57,084 bases of DNA from the NCBI GenBank assembly GCA_030065125.1, contig JASJDM010000051.1, positions 1-57,084 of the forward strand. Direction: 5' to 3'. Positions 42,157 through 50,293 of the stretch are shown one piece after another (the stretch's first letter is position 1; every line of letters starts with the position of its first letter). This DNA is from Lysobacterales bacterium (lineage in GTDB: Bacteria; Pseudomonadota; Gammaproteobacteria; Xanthomonadales; SZUA-38). A program made the translations under genes and the position numbers. Under the pieces are notes generated by a model, which saw nothing but the letters and a program-made list of their open reading frames with translations, was not told the DNA's origin and searched no databases.

Positions 42157-43401
42157 TCAGGCGGCCAGGGATTGATCCTCCGGCCGCTGCAGTTCACTGA
42201 GATATCGTTCGGCGTCCAGCGCCGCCATGGCGCCGGTGGCCGCTGATGTAATGGCCTGACGGTAAATCGAATCTGCCACGTCACCCGCGGCGAACAGGCC
42301 GGGTACGCTGGTTGCGGTGACGTCGCCGCGGCGGCCGGACCGGACCACCAGGTAGCCGCCTTCATGGGCCACCGAGTCGGAAAAAAAAAGGCCGGTGTTG
42401 GGGCGGTGCCCAATGGCGATGAATACACCCTCAACGGGCAATTCCCGGGTGCGCCCGCCCTTGACGCTTCGCACGCGGATTGCCTTGACGGCGGTGCCGT
42501 CACCCAGCACCTCGTCCAGTTCGTGGTCCCACAGGATGCTGACGCGCCCTTCCTGCTCCAGCCGGAACAGGCGCTGCTGCAGGATCTTTTCGGCCCGAAG
42601 CTCATTCCGGCGGTGGATCAGGGTGACGTGGGAGGCGATATTGGCCAGGTACAGGGCCTCTTCCACCGCAGTGTTGCCGCCGCCCACCACTGCTACGGGC
42701 TGGTCCTTGAAGAAAAACCCGTCACAGGTCGCACAGGCCGACACGCCTTTGCCCTGGTAGGCCTGTTCCGATGGCAGTCCGAGATATCGGGCGCTGGCAC
42801 CGGTGGCCACGATCACGGCGTCCGCGGTATAGCTGCCCAGCTCACCCTCGAGTCGGAAGGGCCGTTGGGCGGTGTCCACGCTGGTGATGTGATCTGCGAT
42901 GATCTGCGCCTCGAATCGCCGGGCATGCTGTTCCAGTTGGTCCATCAGCTGGGATCCCTGGAGTTCGGCGTCTCCGCCGGGCCAGTTTTCTACATCAGTC
43001 GTAGTCATCAGCTGCCCGCCTTTTTCCAATCCGGTAATGACCGCGGGTTTCAGATTGGCCCGGGCAGCGTAAACCGCGGCACTGTAGCCGGCGGGCCCGG
43101 ATCCGATGATCAGCAGCGGAAAGTGGCGTGTTTCCCTCTCCTGTGTGGCCGCGCCGGTCATCCGGTCCAATTCACCGCTGGCGTTGGCCGCCGACAGGTC
43201 GTCAAACCCGCCCACGTGCTGGCCATCGATAAAGATCTGGGGCACCGACTTGCGCCGGGCACGATGTCGCATTTCCTGCTCGCGCTCGGGGTCGTGGGTG
43301 ACGTCAATCTCCTCGTACTCGAGGCCTTTCGATTTCAGAAGAGCCTTGGCCCGGTCACAGAACGGGCACCAGTCTTTGGAGAACACTTCGATACGGGCCA
43401 T
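42157..43401 (-). CDS. trxB: Glutaredoxin-thioredoxin reductase fusion protein
   Basis: A 414-residue fusion. Residues 1-80 are a glutaredoxin with active site KDWCPFC (Cys12 and Cys15) and the VPQIFIDGQHVGGFDD segment. Residues about 92-414 are a complete thioredoxin reductase with FAD motif IIGSGPAGYSAAVYAA, redox-active ACATCDG (about 222-228), NADPH motif VVGGGNTAVEEALYL and GLFAAGDVAD. The fused glutaredoxin may receive electrons from the reductase or give the protein a glutathione link. trxA lies directly downstream, an AraC regulator is divergent 90 bases upstream. A run of nine A at about 42,381-42,389 inside the gene could allow slippage. Confidence 0.93.
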   Translation of the reverse strand: MARIEVFSKDWCPFCDRAKALLKSKGLEYEEIDVTHDPEREQEMRHRARRKSVPQIFIDGQHVGGFDDLSAANASGELDRMTGAATQERETRHFPLLIIGSGPAGYSAAVYAARANLKPAVITGLEKGGQLMTTTDVENWPGGDAELQGSQLMDQLEQHARRFEAQIIADHITSVDTAQRPFRLEGELGSYTADAVIVATGASARYLGLPSEQAYQGKGVSACATCDGFFFKDQPVAVVGGGNTAVEEALYLANIASHVTLIHRRNELRAEKILQQRLFRLEQEGRVSILWDHELDEVLGDGTAVKAIRVRSVKGGRTRELPVEGVFIAIGHRPNTGLFFSDSVAHEGGYLVVRSGRRGDVTATSVPGLFAAGDVADSIYRQAITSAATGAMAALDAERYLSELQRPEDQSLAA

Positions 43402-43491
43402 GACAGCCTCCTGCTTGATTGATGTTGAAGTGCAATATTAGTCTCTTGAAAAAGTACAAAATATGCCTAAAAATACGTTTTTCATAGCCAA

Positions 43492-44400
43492 ATGTTCATA
43501 TCAGGCATGCCGAACGACCCATGGAGTAAAGTGCTGAAACGCCTGCGCCTGTCGGCGAAAGTGGATTTGCGCGCGGATTTTTGCGGTTGCTGGGGCGTGG
43601 ACACCTCGGGTTCCCGTCGCGCGCCGTTTCACCTTTTGACCCGGGGCACGGGCTGGCTGCACCAGCCCGGAAAAGACCCTGTCCAGCTCACTCCCGGTGA
43701 CCTGGTCATTTTTCCCCGGGACAGCCGGCACGTGCTGGCCAACAGCGCTGAATTGCCGGGTCATACCGATATGCGGCTGGACCAGGGGGAGGAGCCGCCG
43801 GGCCCGGTTACCGGCCTGATGTGCGGGTACTTCAGTTTCGATCGGCAGGCCGCGGCGCCGCTGCTGGACGGACTGCCCGAATCCATCGTGCTGGACCTGC
43901 GGGATACGGCGCGCCATCACGATACAGCGGCTTTGATCCAGTTGTGGCTCAGCGAAGCCTCCGGCGGCGCCCCGGGCAGCGAGGCCGTTATTGACCGCCT
44001 GGCCTACGTGGTGTTTGTCCACGTGCTGCGGGACCAGATGGAAAAAGGCCAGATCAAGGGCCCGCTGGAGGCGCTGGCCGATCCGAGAATCGGGCCAGCT
44101 CTGGCTCAGATTCACGAGGACCCTGGGGACTCCCACAGCGTGGAAAACCTGGCCGCGGCCGCGGGCCTCAGCCGATCCGCCTTCTCCGGAGAATTCAGCA
44201 GGCTCGTGGGTATGAGCCCGGCAAAATATGTCCATTTCTGGCGCATGCAGCATGCCGCGGAAATGCTCACCGAAACCCGCCTGTCCCTGGCCCACATCGC
44301 CGAGCGCTCCGGCTACAGCTCCGAGGTGGCGTTTCGCAAGGCCTTTCGACAGCACATGGGCGTGCCGCCGGGGCGGTGGCGAAACTCCGTGACTAGGTGA
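43492..44400 (+). CDS. AraC-family regulator with cupin_6 domain
   Basis: A 302-residue transcription factor. The N-terminal half is a cupin ligand-sensing domain: HLLTRGTGWLHQPGKDPVQLTPGDLVIFP. The C-terminal 100 residues hold two helix-turn-helix motifs, VENLAAAAGLSRSAFSGEFSRLVGMSPAKYV and LAHIAERSGYSSEVAFRKAFRQHMGVPPGRWR. It is transcribed away from the thioredoxin reductase fusion, so it may control that operon. The last five codons and the stop lie in an inverted repeat element (44379-44570), which means that the natural C-terminus has been replaced or trimmed just after the second HTH. Start ATG at 43492 or 43507. Confidence 0.9.
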   Translation: MFISGMPNDPWSKVLKRLRLSAKVDLRADFCGCWGVDTSGSRRAPFHLLTRGTGWLHQPGKDPVQLTPGDLVIFPRDSRHVLANSAELPGHTDMRLDQGEEPPGPVTGLMCGYFSFDRQAAAPLLDGLPESIVLDLRDTARHHDTAALIQLWLSEASGGAPGSEAVIDRLAYVVFVHVLRDQMEKGQIKGPLEALADPRIGPALAQIHEDPGDSHSVENLAAAAGLSRSAFSGEFSRLVGMSPAKYVHFWRMQHAAEMLTETRLSLAHIAERSGYSSEVAFRKAFRQHMGVPPGRWRNSVTR

Positions 44401-44570
44401 CTCCGTGACTCCGTGACTAGGTAAGAGCGGGCCCGGGTGATGGGCAAGGACTACTAAAGAATTAAAACTGCGGCACTTCGAGGGTCGCCACGCTTCGTTC
44501 GCACGAAGCGTCCTAATCACGAAGTCACCTAGTCACGGAGTCACGGAGTCACGGAGTCACGGAGTTTCGC
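44379..44570. repeat. 192-bp inverted repeat with tandem 8-mer arms
   Basis: The left arm (44379-44422) and the right arm (44511-44570) are inverted copies beginning with the same GCGAAACTCCGTGACT. Both are built from tandem copies of the 8-mer ACTCCGTG, varied to ACTAGGTG; the right arm has four contiguous copies. A smaller hairpin (CGCTTCGT at 44491-44498 and ACGAAGCG at 44503-44510) lies between them. No ORF is inside. The left end codes for the AraC C-terminus. It looks like an interspersed repeat or a small non-autonomous element. Confidence 0.75.
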
Positions 44571-44611
44571 ACCCCTTTGCACCACCCCCAACATCCAGCC
44601 AATAATGCCCC

Positions 44612-45346
44612 GTGGCCAACTTACCCAACACCACCACCGCTTTTCACACGCTGAAACGATTCGGTCCGCTGACCGTGATCGGGGCAGTGGTGGCCGTGTT
44701 TGTCCTGCTGGACGGTCCGCGCTGGGTCAGCTTTGACACCCTGCAAAGCCAGTACCAGTCCATTGGCGAATGGGTCAGCGAACGGCCGGTCAAGTCGGCG
44801 GCGCTTTACCTGCTGGTGTTTTCCCTGATGGTGTCCTGCGCGCTGCCCGTGGGCAGCGTGATGATTACCCTGGGTGGTTTCCTGTTCGGTATTGCCGGAG
44901 GCACCGTGCTGTCCGTGGCGTCGGCCGGAATCGGCGCCATGGTGCTGTTCTACGCGACGCGACTGGCCGGGGGTGATTTCTTTGAAAAAAGGGCGGGGCC
45001 TACAGTGGCCAAGCTCCGCAGCGGATTCCAGAAAGACGCCGTGGGCTACCTGTTTTTCATGCGCGTGGTGCCGGTGTTTCCATTCTTTGCCGTGACCGTA
45101 GCTGCATCCCTGCTGGGCATGTCGGCACGCACCTTCCTGCTGGTCACCGTAGCCGGCATTGCGCCGGTCAATGCGGCATGGGCCGCCCTGGGTTCGAACC
45201 TGGGTACGCTGTTGGATTCCCGTGAAGCCATTACCGCCGAGCTGCTGCTGCAGCCGCGGTTTCTGCTGCCCATCGTGGCTCTGGCAGTCCTCGCCGTGGT
45301 GCCGGTTCTGTTGCGCCTTTACCGGGCCCGGACCAGTAGTGAATAG
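44612..45346 (+). CDS. TVP38/TMEM64-family membrane protein
   Basis: A 244-residue inner-membrane protein of the VTT/DedA-like superfamily, with about five to six hydrophobic segments. The family motif region is GGFLFGIAGGTVLSVASAGIGAMVLFYATRLAGGDFFEKRAG, followed by FFMRVVPVFPFFAVTVAAS, where the F-x-R-x-x-P-x-x-P segment is diagnostic. Members are thought to move lipids or affect membrane homeostasis. The start is GTG at 44612, just after the repeat element, so its promoter may be within or affected by that element. Confidence 0.88.
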   Translation: MANLPNTTTAFHTLKRFGPLTVIGAVVAVFVLLDGPRWVSFDTLQSQYQSIGEWVSERPVKSAALYLLVFSLMVSCALPVGSVMITLGGFLFGIAGGTVLSVASAGIGAMVLFYATRLAGGDFFEKRAGPTVAKLRSGFQKDAVGYLFFMRVVPVFPFFAVTVAASLLGMSARTFLLVTVAGIAPVNAAWAALGSNLGTLLDSREAITAELLLQPRFLLPIVALAVLAVVPVLLRLYRARTSSE

Positions 45347-45363
45347 ATTCCGGGGGAAAGAGG

Positions 45364-45801
45364 ATGAAGGTTAATCTGAATAGAATCGAATTCACCCTGA
45401 AAGCGCTGGGCGCTGCGTCAATCATTGTTGGTGGGGCGCTGGGCCTTTGGAAATATTTCGACGCTTCTGAAAAAGAGTATCGCCGTCCGCTATGGGAGCG
45501 CCAGATTGCGGTGTACTTCGAGGCCACGAACGCTACCGGCCTGCTCGTGTCCGCCACGGATCCTCAGCAGCTGGCCACAGCGGAGCGCAGTTTCTGGAAG
45601 CTGTACTACGGCCCCATGGCACTGGTTGAGGATCTGCAGGTGGAACAGGCTATGGTGCAATTCGGTCGCTGCCTGCGCGACCAATGCGAGATGGCGCAGC
45701 TGCGCAAACTGTCGCTCTCCCTGGCCCATGCCTGCCGGGCGTCCCTGGGAGAAAGCTGGGCTCACAAGCTGCCGGAACTGCAGGGGAAGATGGAAAACTG
45801 A
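45364..45801 (+). CDS. Hypothetical membrane-anchored protein
   Basis: A 145-residue protein with an N-terminal membrane anchor (FTLKALGAASIIVGGALGLW), then a charged helical domain with two cysteine pairs in GRCLRDQCEM and HACRAS. I do not recognise the family. A GGAAAGAGG ribosome site precedes the ATG at 45364, and it follows the TVP38-like gene by 17 bases, so both are likely on one transcript. The downstream secreted protein begins six bases after its stop. Function unknown. Confidence 0.7.
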   Translation: MKVNLNRIEFTLKALGAASIIVGGALGLWKYFDASEKEYRRPLWERQIAVYFEATNATGLLVSATDPQQLATAERSFWKLYYGPMALVEDLQVEQAMVQFGRCLRDQCEMAQLRKLSLSLAHACRASLGESWAHKLPELQGKMEN

Positions 45802-45806
45802 ATCAA

Positions 45807-46571
45807 TTGCGAGCTCAGCGCAGTGCATGGTGCCTGGTTCTCTGCCTTTGCAGCGGGACCGTCTCGGGAGCTGAGCACACCCGCATGGAGCCCATTGCGG
45901 ACAACACGCTGTACGACACACCCATGGACCAGGCCGGGCAGCAGTTGGAACTGAGCAACGGGCAGGGCATGGCGCTGTTTACCGGGCGCACCGGCCTGGA
46001 TGCCTTCTACAAGCGTCGCCGGGCGCTGCTGCGGTTTGACCTCTCTGGTATTCCCCCGGGGGCGCAGATCCTCTGTGGCCGGCTGACGCTGCACCAGACC
46101 AAGGCGGCACCGGGAAGTCCGCCGGCGGTCACTGGATTGCACCGGGTTCTGCAGGCCTGGGGCGAGGGTAACTCCAACGGTATCGGCCCCGAGGGGCAGG
46201 GAGATTTTGCCCAGGCTGGCGACGCTACGTGGCACCACCGAATTTACGCGACAGATTTATGGGACACGGCAGGTGGACATTTCGTCGAATCTGCTTCGGC
46301 GGAAACCACGGTCGGCCGCATGCTGGAGCCATTTGCATGGTCCGGGCCGGGTTTGCTGACGGATATTGAGTTCTGGCTGCAAAACCCGGGTGACAATTTT
46401 GGCTGGATCCTGGTGGGGGGAGAGGCGGCGGGGTTGAGCGCTCACCGCTTTGCCAGCCGGGAGAATCCTGACGGCGGATTGCGGCCAGCGCTGAGTCTGG
46501 TATACCGGGACGAGCACACCGTGTTCAGCAGTGGATTTGAGCGCCTGGCTGCGTGTGAGCCCAGCGATTAA
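45807..46571 (+). CDS. Secreted DNRLRE-type protein with GFE C-terminus
   Basis: About 254 residues. The TTG at 45807 is proposed because it places a signal peptide (SAWCLVLCLCSGTVSGAE) directly at the N-terminus; no suitable ATG lies near, and an upstream frame continues into the preceding gene, so the start is uncertain. The mature part matches DNRLRE/CBM96-like domains: ADNTLYDTP near the start, RRRALLRFDLSGIPPGAQI, then a GRLTLHQT strand and a DATWHHRIY segment. The end FSSGFERL resembles the short C-terminal GFE motif often seen on secreted proteins of Xanthomonadales/Wenzhouxiangella relatives. Likely cell-surface or extracellular. Confidence 0.75.
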   Translation: MRAQRSAWCLVLCLCSGTVSGAEHTRMEPIADNTLYDTPMDQAGQQLELSNGQGMALFTGRTGLDAFYKRRRALLRFDLSGIPPGAQILCGRLTLHQTKAAPGSPPAVTGLHRVLQAWGEGNSNGIGPEGQGDFAQAGDATWHHRIYATDLWDTAGGHFVESASAETTVGRMLEPFAWSGPGLLTDIEFWLQNPGDNFGWILVGGEAAGLSAHRFASRENPDGGLRPALSLVYRDEHTVFSSGFERLAACEPSD

Positions 46572-46627
46572 CCTCCAATTGCTGGCTGAACGCAATGGCT
46601 TTGAACGGCGCGCCGGGGGCGATCAGG

Positions 46628-47104
46628 TCACTGGAACTGAGCCGCCGTGATGAACTCGCCAAACGACTCGCACCACACGATGACGCTATTGTAGTTGGAA
46701 GGATCCACCCCGGGTGGGACATTCACCAGAAAGCCGTTGAATGTCTTCACGTCCCCCACCTGAACCATGCTGGACTTGAGGCGGTTGAAGTCCGCCTCGG
46801 TTTCAACGAACTCGGGCGACAGATACAGGCGGTAGTCCGGCCCGGGTGCCAGTCGGCCCCGATGGGAAATGGCATTGCTGCCCACGAAGACCTGACCCTC
46901 ACCCCAGTGCAGCGCGTCGCTGTCCTCGAGGTCGCGCTGAAACTCAGCGGTAAAGGCGGCTTCGGCGGCAACCGCAGACACGGCCTCTGACGACGGTGCA
47001 TCGGGAGCGGTCAGAATAGGAAGCGCGTAGATCCCGGCTGCAAAGCCCACTGCAACCATGATGAGGTGGGTGGCTGACAAAAGGATGAATTTGCCGATTT
47101 TCAT
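46628..47104 (-). CDS. DM13-domain protein, membrane-anchored
   Basis: A 158-residue protein with an N-terminal hydrophobic anchor (LIMVAVGFAAGIYALPIL), then a DM13 domain: DALHWGEGQVFVGSNAISHRG, DYRLYLSPEFVET, the VGDVKTFNGFLVNVP strand and a closing VIVWCESFGEFI with the conserved Cys. DM13 domains are proposed electron-transfer or redox modules. ATG 47104 overlaps the stop of the upstream membrane gene by four bases, so the two act together. This pair is the left-most cassette-like unit of the minus-strand array. Its stop codon region GATCAGGTCA may be an eroded attC end. Confidence 0.82.
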   Translation of the reverse strand: MKIGKFILLSATHLIMVAVGFAAGIYALPILTAPDAPSSEAVSAVAAEAAFTAEFQRDLEDSDALHWGEGQVFVGSNAISHRGRLAPGPDYRLYLSPEFVETEADFNRLKSSMVQVGDVKTFNGFLVNVPPGVDPSNYNSVIVWCESFGEFITAAQFQ

Positions 47105-47541
47105 TGAGTTTCTCTCCGTGACGTCTGAGCCGTAGTGTTCTGCCGATGTATCCGCCACGCCAGTGTGTAGCTGGTCACCATCAAAACGAACAGTACCGCC
47201 GTCTTCAGAAGTATCCATGTGCCGGATGAATCGCCCGTGATGACACCGACCAGAGCAACAACAAACAAGCCAAACACGACGGGAAATGCCGTCAGCAGGA
47301 TTACGGCGCGTCGAGCGATCGGCTCCTGTACCGCCCAAACAAGCAGGCAGGTCCAGCCGGTCATCAGTGTTCCGCCGATGGCCATGATCATGCGGACGTC
47401 CGTTTCAGGATGAAAATCAGGCCGGCCCAGGAGCAAACCGAACACCGTTGGCCAGAACAGCGCAACCGCCCACAAAGCATCGGCGGCGATGCCGAGCCAG
47501 TACGGCAGCTTCACCAGGATCATTTTTGCCTGGGCTGACAT
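47101..47541 (-). CDS. Small four-TM membrane protein
   Basis: A 146-residue protein with four predicted membrane segments (around LGIAADALWAVALFW, MIMAIGGTLMTGWTCLL, VILLTAFPVVFGLFVVALV and ILLKTAVLFVLMVTSYTLAW). No known family signature is recognised; the layout recalls DUF4345-like or similar small membrane proteins. The ATG-stop overlap with the DM13 gene (ATGA) suggests that they form a membrane pair. It is on the minus strand like the rest of the array. Confidence 0.72.
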   Translation of the reverse strand: MSAQAKMILVKLPYWLGIAADALWAVALFWPTVFGLLLGRPDFHPETDVRMIMAIGGTLMTGWTCLLVWAVQEPIARRAVILLTAFPVVFGLFVVALVGVITGDSSGTWILLKTAVLFVLMVTSYTLAWRIHRQNTTAQTSRRETQ

Positions 47542-47547
47542 GAACAG

Positions 47548-48177
47548 TCAGGATTTGGCCTCGGCCCCCATTGGGGCAGCTTCGGCAATGTACTCGGTAA
47601 TCCCCCCGAGGGTTTTTCCCACCGCCTCGAACTTCCATCCGAGTTGCCGGGTGGCGGCACGATCCCAGTCGCCATCGCCATAGTAGGTGATGTCACTGAA
47701 ATTTCCGCCCAGGCGCCGCAACGCGATTCGCATGATCTCGACTCTGACTTCCGAATCGTCCGACGTGGCCAGCGGAATACCGGATACCGGAAACCCCGCC
47801 GACTCAAGCTTCATCCTTGCTGATGCTCGCCATCCGCCTGTGGCGTAGGCAATGCCGGTACCGCAGCGCTGCAGCGCCTGGACAAATTGCCTCGCTCCGC
47901 GCACCTCGGCAATTGGCCCATGCCGGTCGATATGTGCGGACAGCAATTCGAGAAAAGCGGACCTGATGTCCACAATGGTGGAGTTCGAAACCCGGAAGCC
48001 ATTGTCGATCAGCACCTCTTTGAGAATGCCAACGTCAGTGACGTGGGTGTAGTCGCCCCAACTCCGCCGCATCTGAACCGGGCCCAGTACCGCCCGCACC
48101 GCGGCGTCATACAGTTCGCCGTCGATATCGCTGGTGTGCAGCAGCGTTCCGTCGATGTCAAAAATGACTGCTTTCAC
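47548..48177 (-). CDS. HAD-family hydrolase
   Basis: A 209-residue HAD phosphatase. The nucleophile motif is KAVIFDIDGTLLHTSDID, motif II is IAYATGGWRASARMKL, and motif III/IV is DITYYGDGDWDRAATRQLGW. The cap insert is helical, of the phosphoglycolate phosphatase-like type. The GTG at 48177 gives the standard VKAVIFDIDGT start. It is on the minus strand and six bases from the next gene to its left. Substrate unknown. HAD proteins are common integron cargo. Confidence 0.88.
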   Translation of the reverse strand: MKAVIFDIDGTLLHTSDIDGELYDAAVRAVLGPVQMRRSWGDYTHVTDVGILKEVLIDNGFRVSNSTIVDIRSAFLELLSAHIDRHGPIAEVRGARQFVQALQRCGTGIAYATGGWRASARMKLESAGFPVSGIPLATSDDSEVRVEIMRIALRRLGGNFSDITYYGDGDWDRAATRQLGWKFEAVGKTLGGITEYIAEAAPMGAEAKS

Positions 48178-48221
48178 TCGTATCTCACGATGAATCCAAG
48201 GCGAGGGCTGGCGCGTGGGCG

Positions 48222-48563
48222 CTAGGCATGGTCGTACTCGCTCCACCGCCATTCGTTCACAACGGTCAAATCATGAGCTGCGGCAAACTCTGTTACAACG
48301 GCTTTGCGCCCCTCGATACTGCCCTCGGTCCAGTTATCCCACTCGAATTTGAGGCGTTTGGGGCCTTTTTTCAGGACAACACGGCCATAGTCTATCCAGG
48401 CATCGACCCCAGAATACGCCGATTGAGGTTGCCAGCCAGCATCAACCAGCGATTGCAGGAGAGCGTTGAACTGGTCCGTTGGAACATCCCTTATCGTTGC
48501 CAGACCCATCAGCCGAAACTTCGCTTTTGCCACAGCTCTAACAAGTCTGGGAAAAATGTCCAT
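48222..48563 (-). CDS. Hypothetical protein (array ORF)
   Basis: A 113-residue soluble protein with no recognised domain. It contains WIDYGRVVLKKGPKRLKFEWDNW and ends NEWRWSEYDHA; the pattern is of an alpha/beta protein rich in Trp. ATG at 48563; a second ATG at 48509 is possible. It lies on the minus strand between the HAD gene and the DHFR-like fusion. Orphan small genes of this kind are typical for integron arrays. The 47 bases to its right, before the next stop, hold no clear attC. Confidence 0.65.
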   Translation of the reverse strand: MDIFPRLVRAVAKAKFRLMGLATIRDVPTDQFNALLQSLVDAGWQPQSAYSGVDAWIDYGRVVLKKGPKRLKFEWDNWTEGSIEGRKAVVTEFAAAHDLTVVNEWRWSEYDHA

Positions 48564-48609
48564 CAGGGCTTACCGGGGCTGACAGGCGGCTGGAAGTTTG
48601 TGTGTCTGA

Positions 48610-49725
48610 TCAGTCACCGCGGACCACCTCAACGTCGTTTGCCTCGCACCAGTCCACGGCCTGTTCAGTCAGTTCCCGGGTTTTGTATTCGTACCAGTCA
48701 TCGATCACACCCAGGTCGTGCGCCCGGTCCTTAAAACGCCGGAATGCACCTTTTCCCTGAATCGCTTTTAGGAGCTTCTCCTGTTCTTGGGGATCATTGC
48801 GGCTCCAGCAAAATCGCTCCATGATTCTGTACTCGTTTATGTCCCAACTGGAAGGCAACTCCAGGTATTGCTCCGGCCGCGCAATGATGTCTCGCGCCTC
48901 GGCGATGGTTTTCCGCTCCCAGTCGGCACGCTGATTTTCCTCATCTTCGTCTTCAAATTCCGCGTAGCTCCAATACTCTTCAGGAATTGCCACGACCTTT
49001 CCGCTCTCCTTGCTCAGATACGTATCGAATCCGTTCGACAGCGCATCCATCGCCTCCACGATCTCCTCCAGTTTTGCAGCCACCACCGTTACAGGTTTGG
49101 GTTCGACCCATTCCGAGCCGGTGGCGGCGCTGCTGCTGATCGCATCGGCTTTGTCGTCGCCTGTGGTGGGCTGGCTGGGGATGCGGTGCGGCTGCTCATA
49201 CACCAGATCGTACTCTGCCAGGATCACGCCGTTGTCGTAGCGCCTGGAGTCTGTGCACTTGAGGCGAATACTTGCCGGTGAGGAGAAAACCCCCAGTCCC
49301 TCGCCGATCACTACGGGGTTGACCTTCAGTATGAGTCGATCGATGAGTTGTTCCTGGAGGAGGTAGCCGGCAAAGATGCTGCCTCCACAGAGGTAGATCT
49401 CTGAGCCCGCTTGCCGCTTCAGCTCTCGAACGACATCGTCGGCGCCCTCCGACACGATATTGAGCTGGTGCTCATGGTCAAGTCGAAGGGACGACGAAAA
49501 GATGAAATGGTCCATGTGCGGATATGCGCGGCTTCCGGGATCCAGCCCGAACTGGTATCCGAACTCGTAGGTGCGCCGACCCATGACAACCGTGTCGTAA
49601 GTCTCCAGCCGGGCGCGATAGTCATCGACGTGAGGCCCATCCTGGATAAAGTCACTGATATCGCCATCGGGCCGGCAAATGAATCCATCGACACTCACCG
49701 CCACGTCATAGACCAGTTTTCTCAT
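48610..49725 (-). CDS. DHFR/RibD-like domain fused to UPF0158-like domain
   Basis: A 371-residue two-domain protein. Residues 1-175 match the bacterial dihydrofolate-reductase-like family (RibD C-terminal fold): KLVYDVAVSVDGFICRPDGD, VVMGRRTYEFGYQFG, the NADPH-binding IYLCGGSIFAGYLL and LKVNPVVIGEGLGVF. A Ser/Thr-rich linker follows (about 176-215). Residues 220-371 resemble UPF0158: AMDALSNGFDTYLSKESGKV, ARPEQYLELPSSWDINEYR, IQGKGAFRRFKDRAHDLG and WYEYKTRELTEQAVDW. I know of each domain alone but not this fusion. Antifolate resistance is a tempting cassette role but is unproven. Confidence 0.82.
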   Translation of the reverse strand: MRKLVYDVAVSVDGFICRPDGDISDFIQDGPHVDDYRARLETYDTVVMGRRTYEFGYQFGLDPGSRAYPHMDHFIFSSSLRLDHEHQLNIVSEGADDVVRELKRQAGSEIYLCGGSIFAGYLLQEQLIDRLILKVNPVVIGEGLGVFSSPASIRLKCTDSRRYDNGVILAEYDLVYEQPHRIPSQPTTGDDKADAISSSAATGSEWVEPKPVTVVAAKLEEIVEAMDALSNGFDTYLSKESGKVVAIPEEYWSYAEFEDEDEENQRADWERKTIAEARDIIARPEQYLELPSSWDINEYRIMERFCWSRNDPQEQEKLLKAIQGKGAFRRFKDRAHDLGVIDDWYEYKTRELTEQAVDWCEANDVEVVRGD

Positions 49726-49789
49726 CGATGAACCTCAGTTCTCGTCATGCGAATAAAAAATCGTCACATTGGGCTTCGGCTGCTGTCCG

Positions 49790-50227
49790 TCATGGATCGC
49801 CGACGGGATTGGCAACCTGGACGGCACCGATTTCCAGGAAGGAGTGCAGCATATTGACGGCGCCGCCGTGTTCGACAATCCTGCCGTCCACCACTCGGTC
49901 CACGTTGACCGTTGTCATCTCCACGGATCTGTTGGTGGGAGTCATGCCTAGCCACACCCCCTCGTGAGTTCCACGGACAGTTGCTACCGTGACCACCCAG
50001 TCGCCTTCGGCGATTTGCTGTTCAATTTCCAGGTGCAGATCGGGAAAGGTGTTTCGCACCCCGAGAACATGATCCCGGGCGCCGTCGATGCCGATTTCAT
50101 ATCGGACATTGTCATGAACCTCCACGTAGTCGGGCGATATGAAATCTGCGAGGTTTGAAACGTTTCCAGTATTGGCGACTTCTTCGTAGTATCGCCTGAC
50201 CAGATACTTATTTTCCTCGGGTGTCAT
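49790..50227 (-). CDS. SnoaL-like (NTF2-fold) polyketide cyclase-family protein
   Basis: A 145-residue protein of the SnoaL/ester cyclase family. The pattern EENKYLVRRYYEEVANTGN, LADFISPDYVEVHDN, FPDLHLEIEQQIAEGDWVVTVATVRGTHEG and a closing GRIVEHGG is typical, with an acidic residue near the pocket. The ATG at 50227 is used. The gene lies just left of a degenerate attC-like sequence (50230-50293), as expected of the next cassette in the array. Substrate is unknown. The interval to the left (49,726-49,789) shows no clear attC. Confidence 0.85.
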   Translation of the reverse strand: MTPEENKYLVRRYYEEVANTGNVSNLADFISPDYVEVHDNVRYEIGIDGARDHVLGVRNTFPDLHLEIEQQIAEGDWVVTVATVRGTHEGVWLGMTPTNRSVEMTTVNVDRVVDGRIVEHGGAVNMLHSFLEIGAVQVANPVGDP

Positions 50228-50229
50228 GA

Positions 50230-50293
50230 CACACTCCCGGTTGAGCCAACAAGCGCATTCCAGCCAGCGTACCGCGAATTGGTGAATTGTCAG
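50230..50293 (-). repeat. Degenerate attC-like site
   Basis: The stretch contains GGTTGAGCCAACAAGCGC at its left, like the left half of the good attCs (GTTTGAGCTAACCGGCGC), and GGTGAATTGTCAGG at its right, like TTGAGTGAATTGTTAG. The stop codon TGA of the adjacent membrane gene (50290-50292) falls in the right core, as in the intact cassettes. Both cores deviate from the consensus. Confidence 0.4.

Noticed and set aside
44379..44570. CRISPR-like tandem repeat
   Set aside because: The unit is only 8 bases, copies are contiguous without spacers and arms are inverted; not a CRISPR array.
46585..46630. Possible attC closing the DM13 cassette (GGCTTTGAACGGCGC and GATCAGGTCA)
   Set aside because: Partial resemblance on both sides but the core boxes cannot be aligned; it would set the left boundary of the array if supported by a covariance model.
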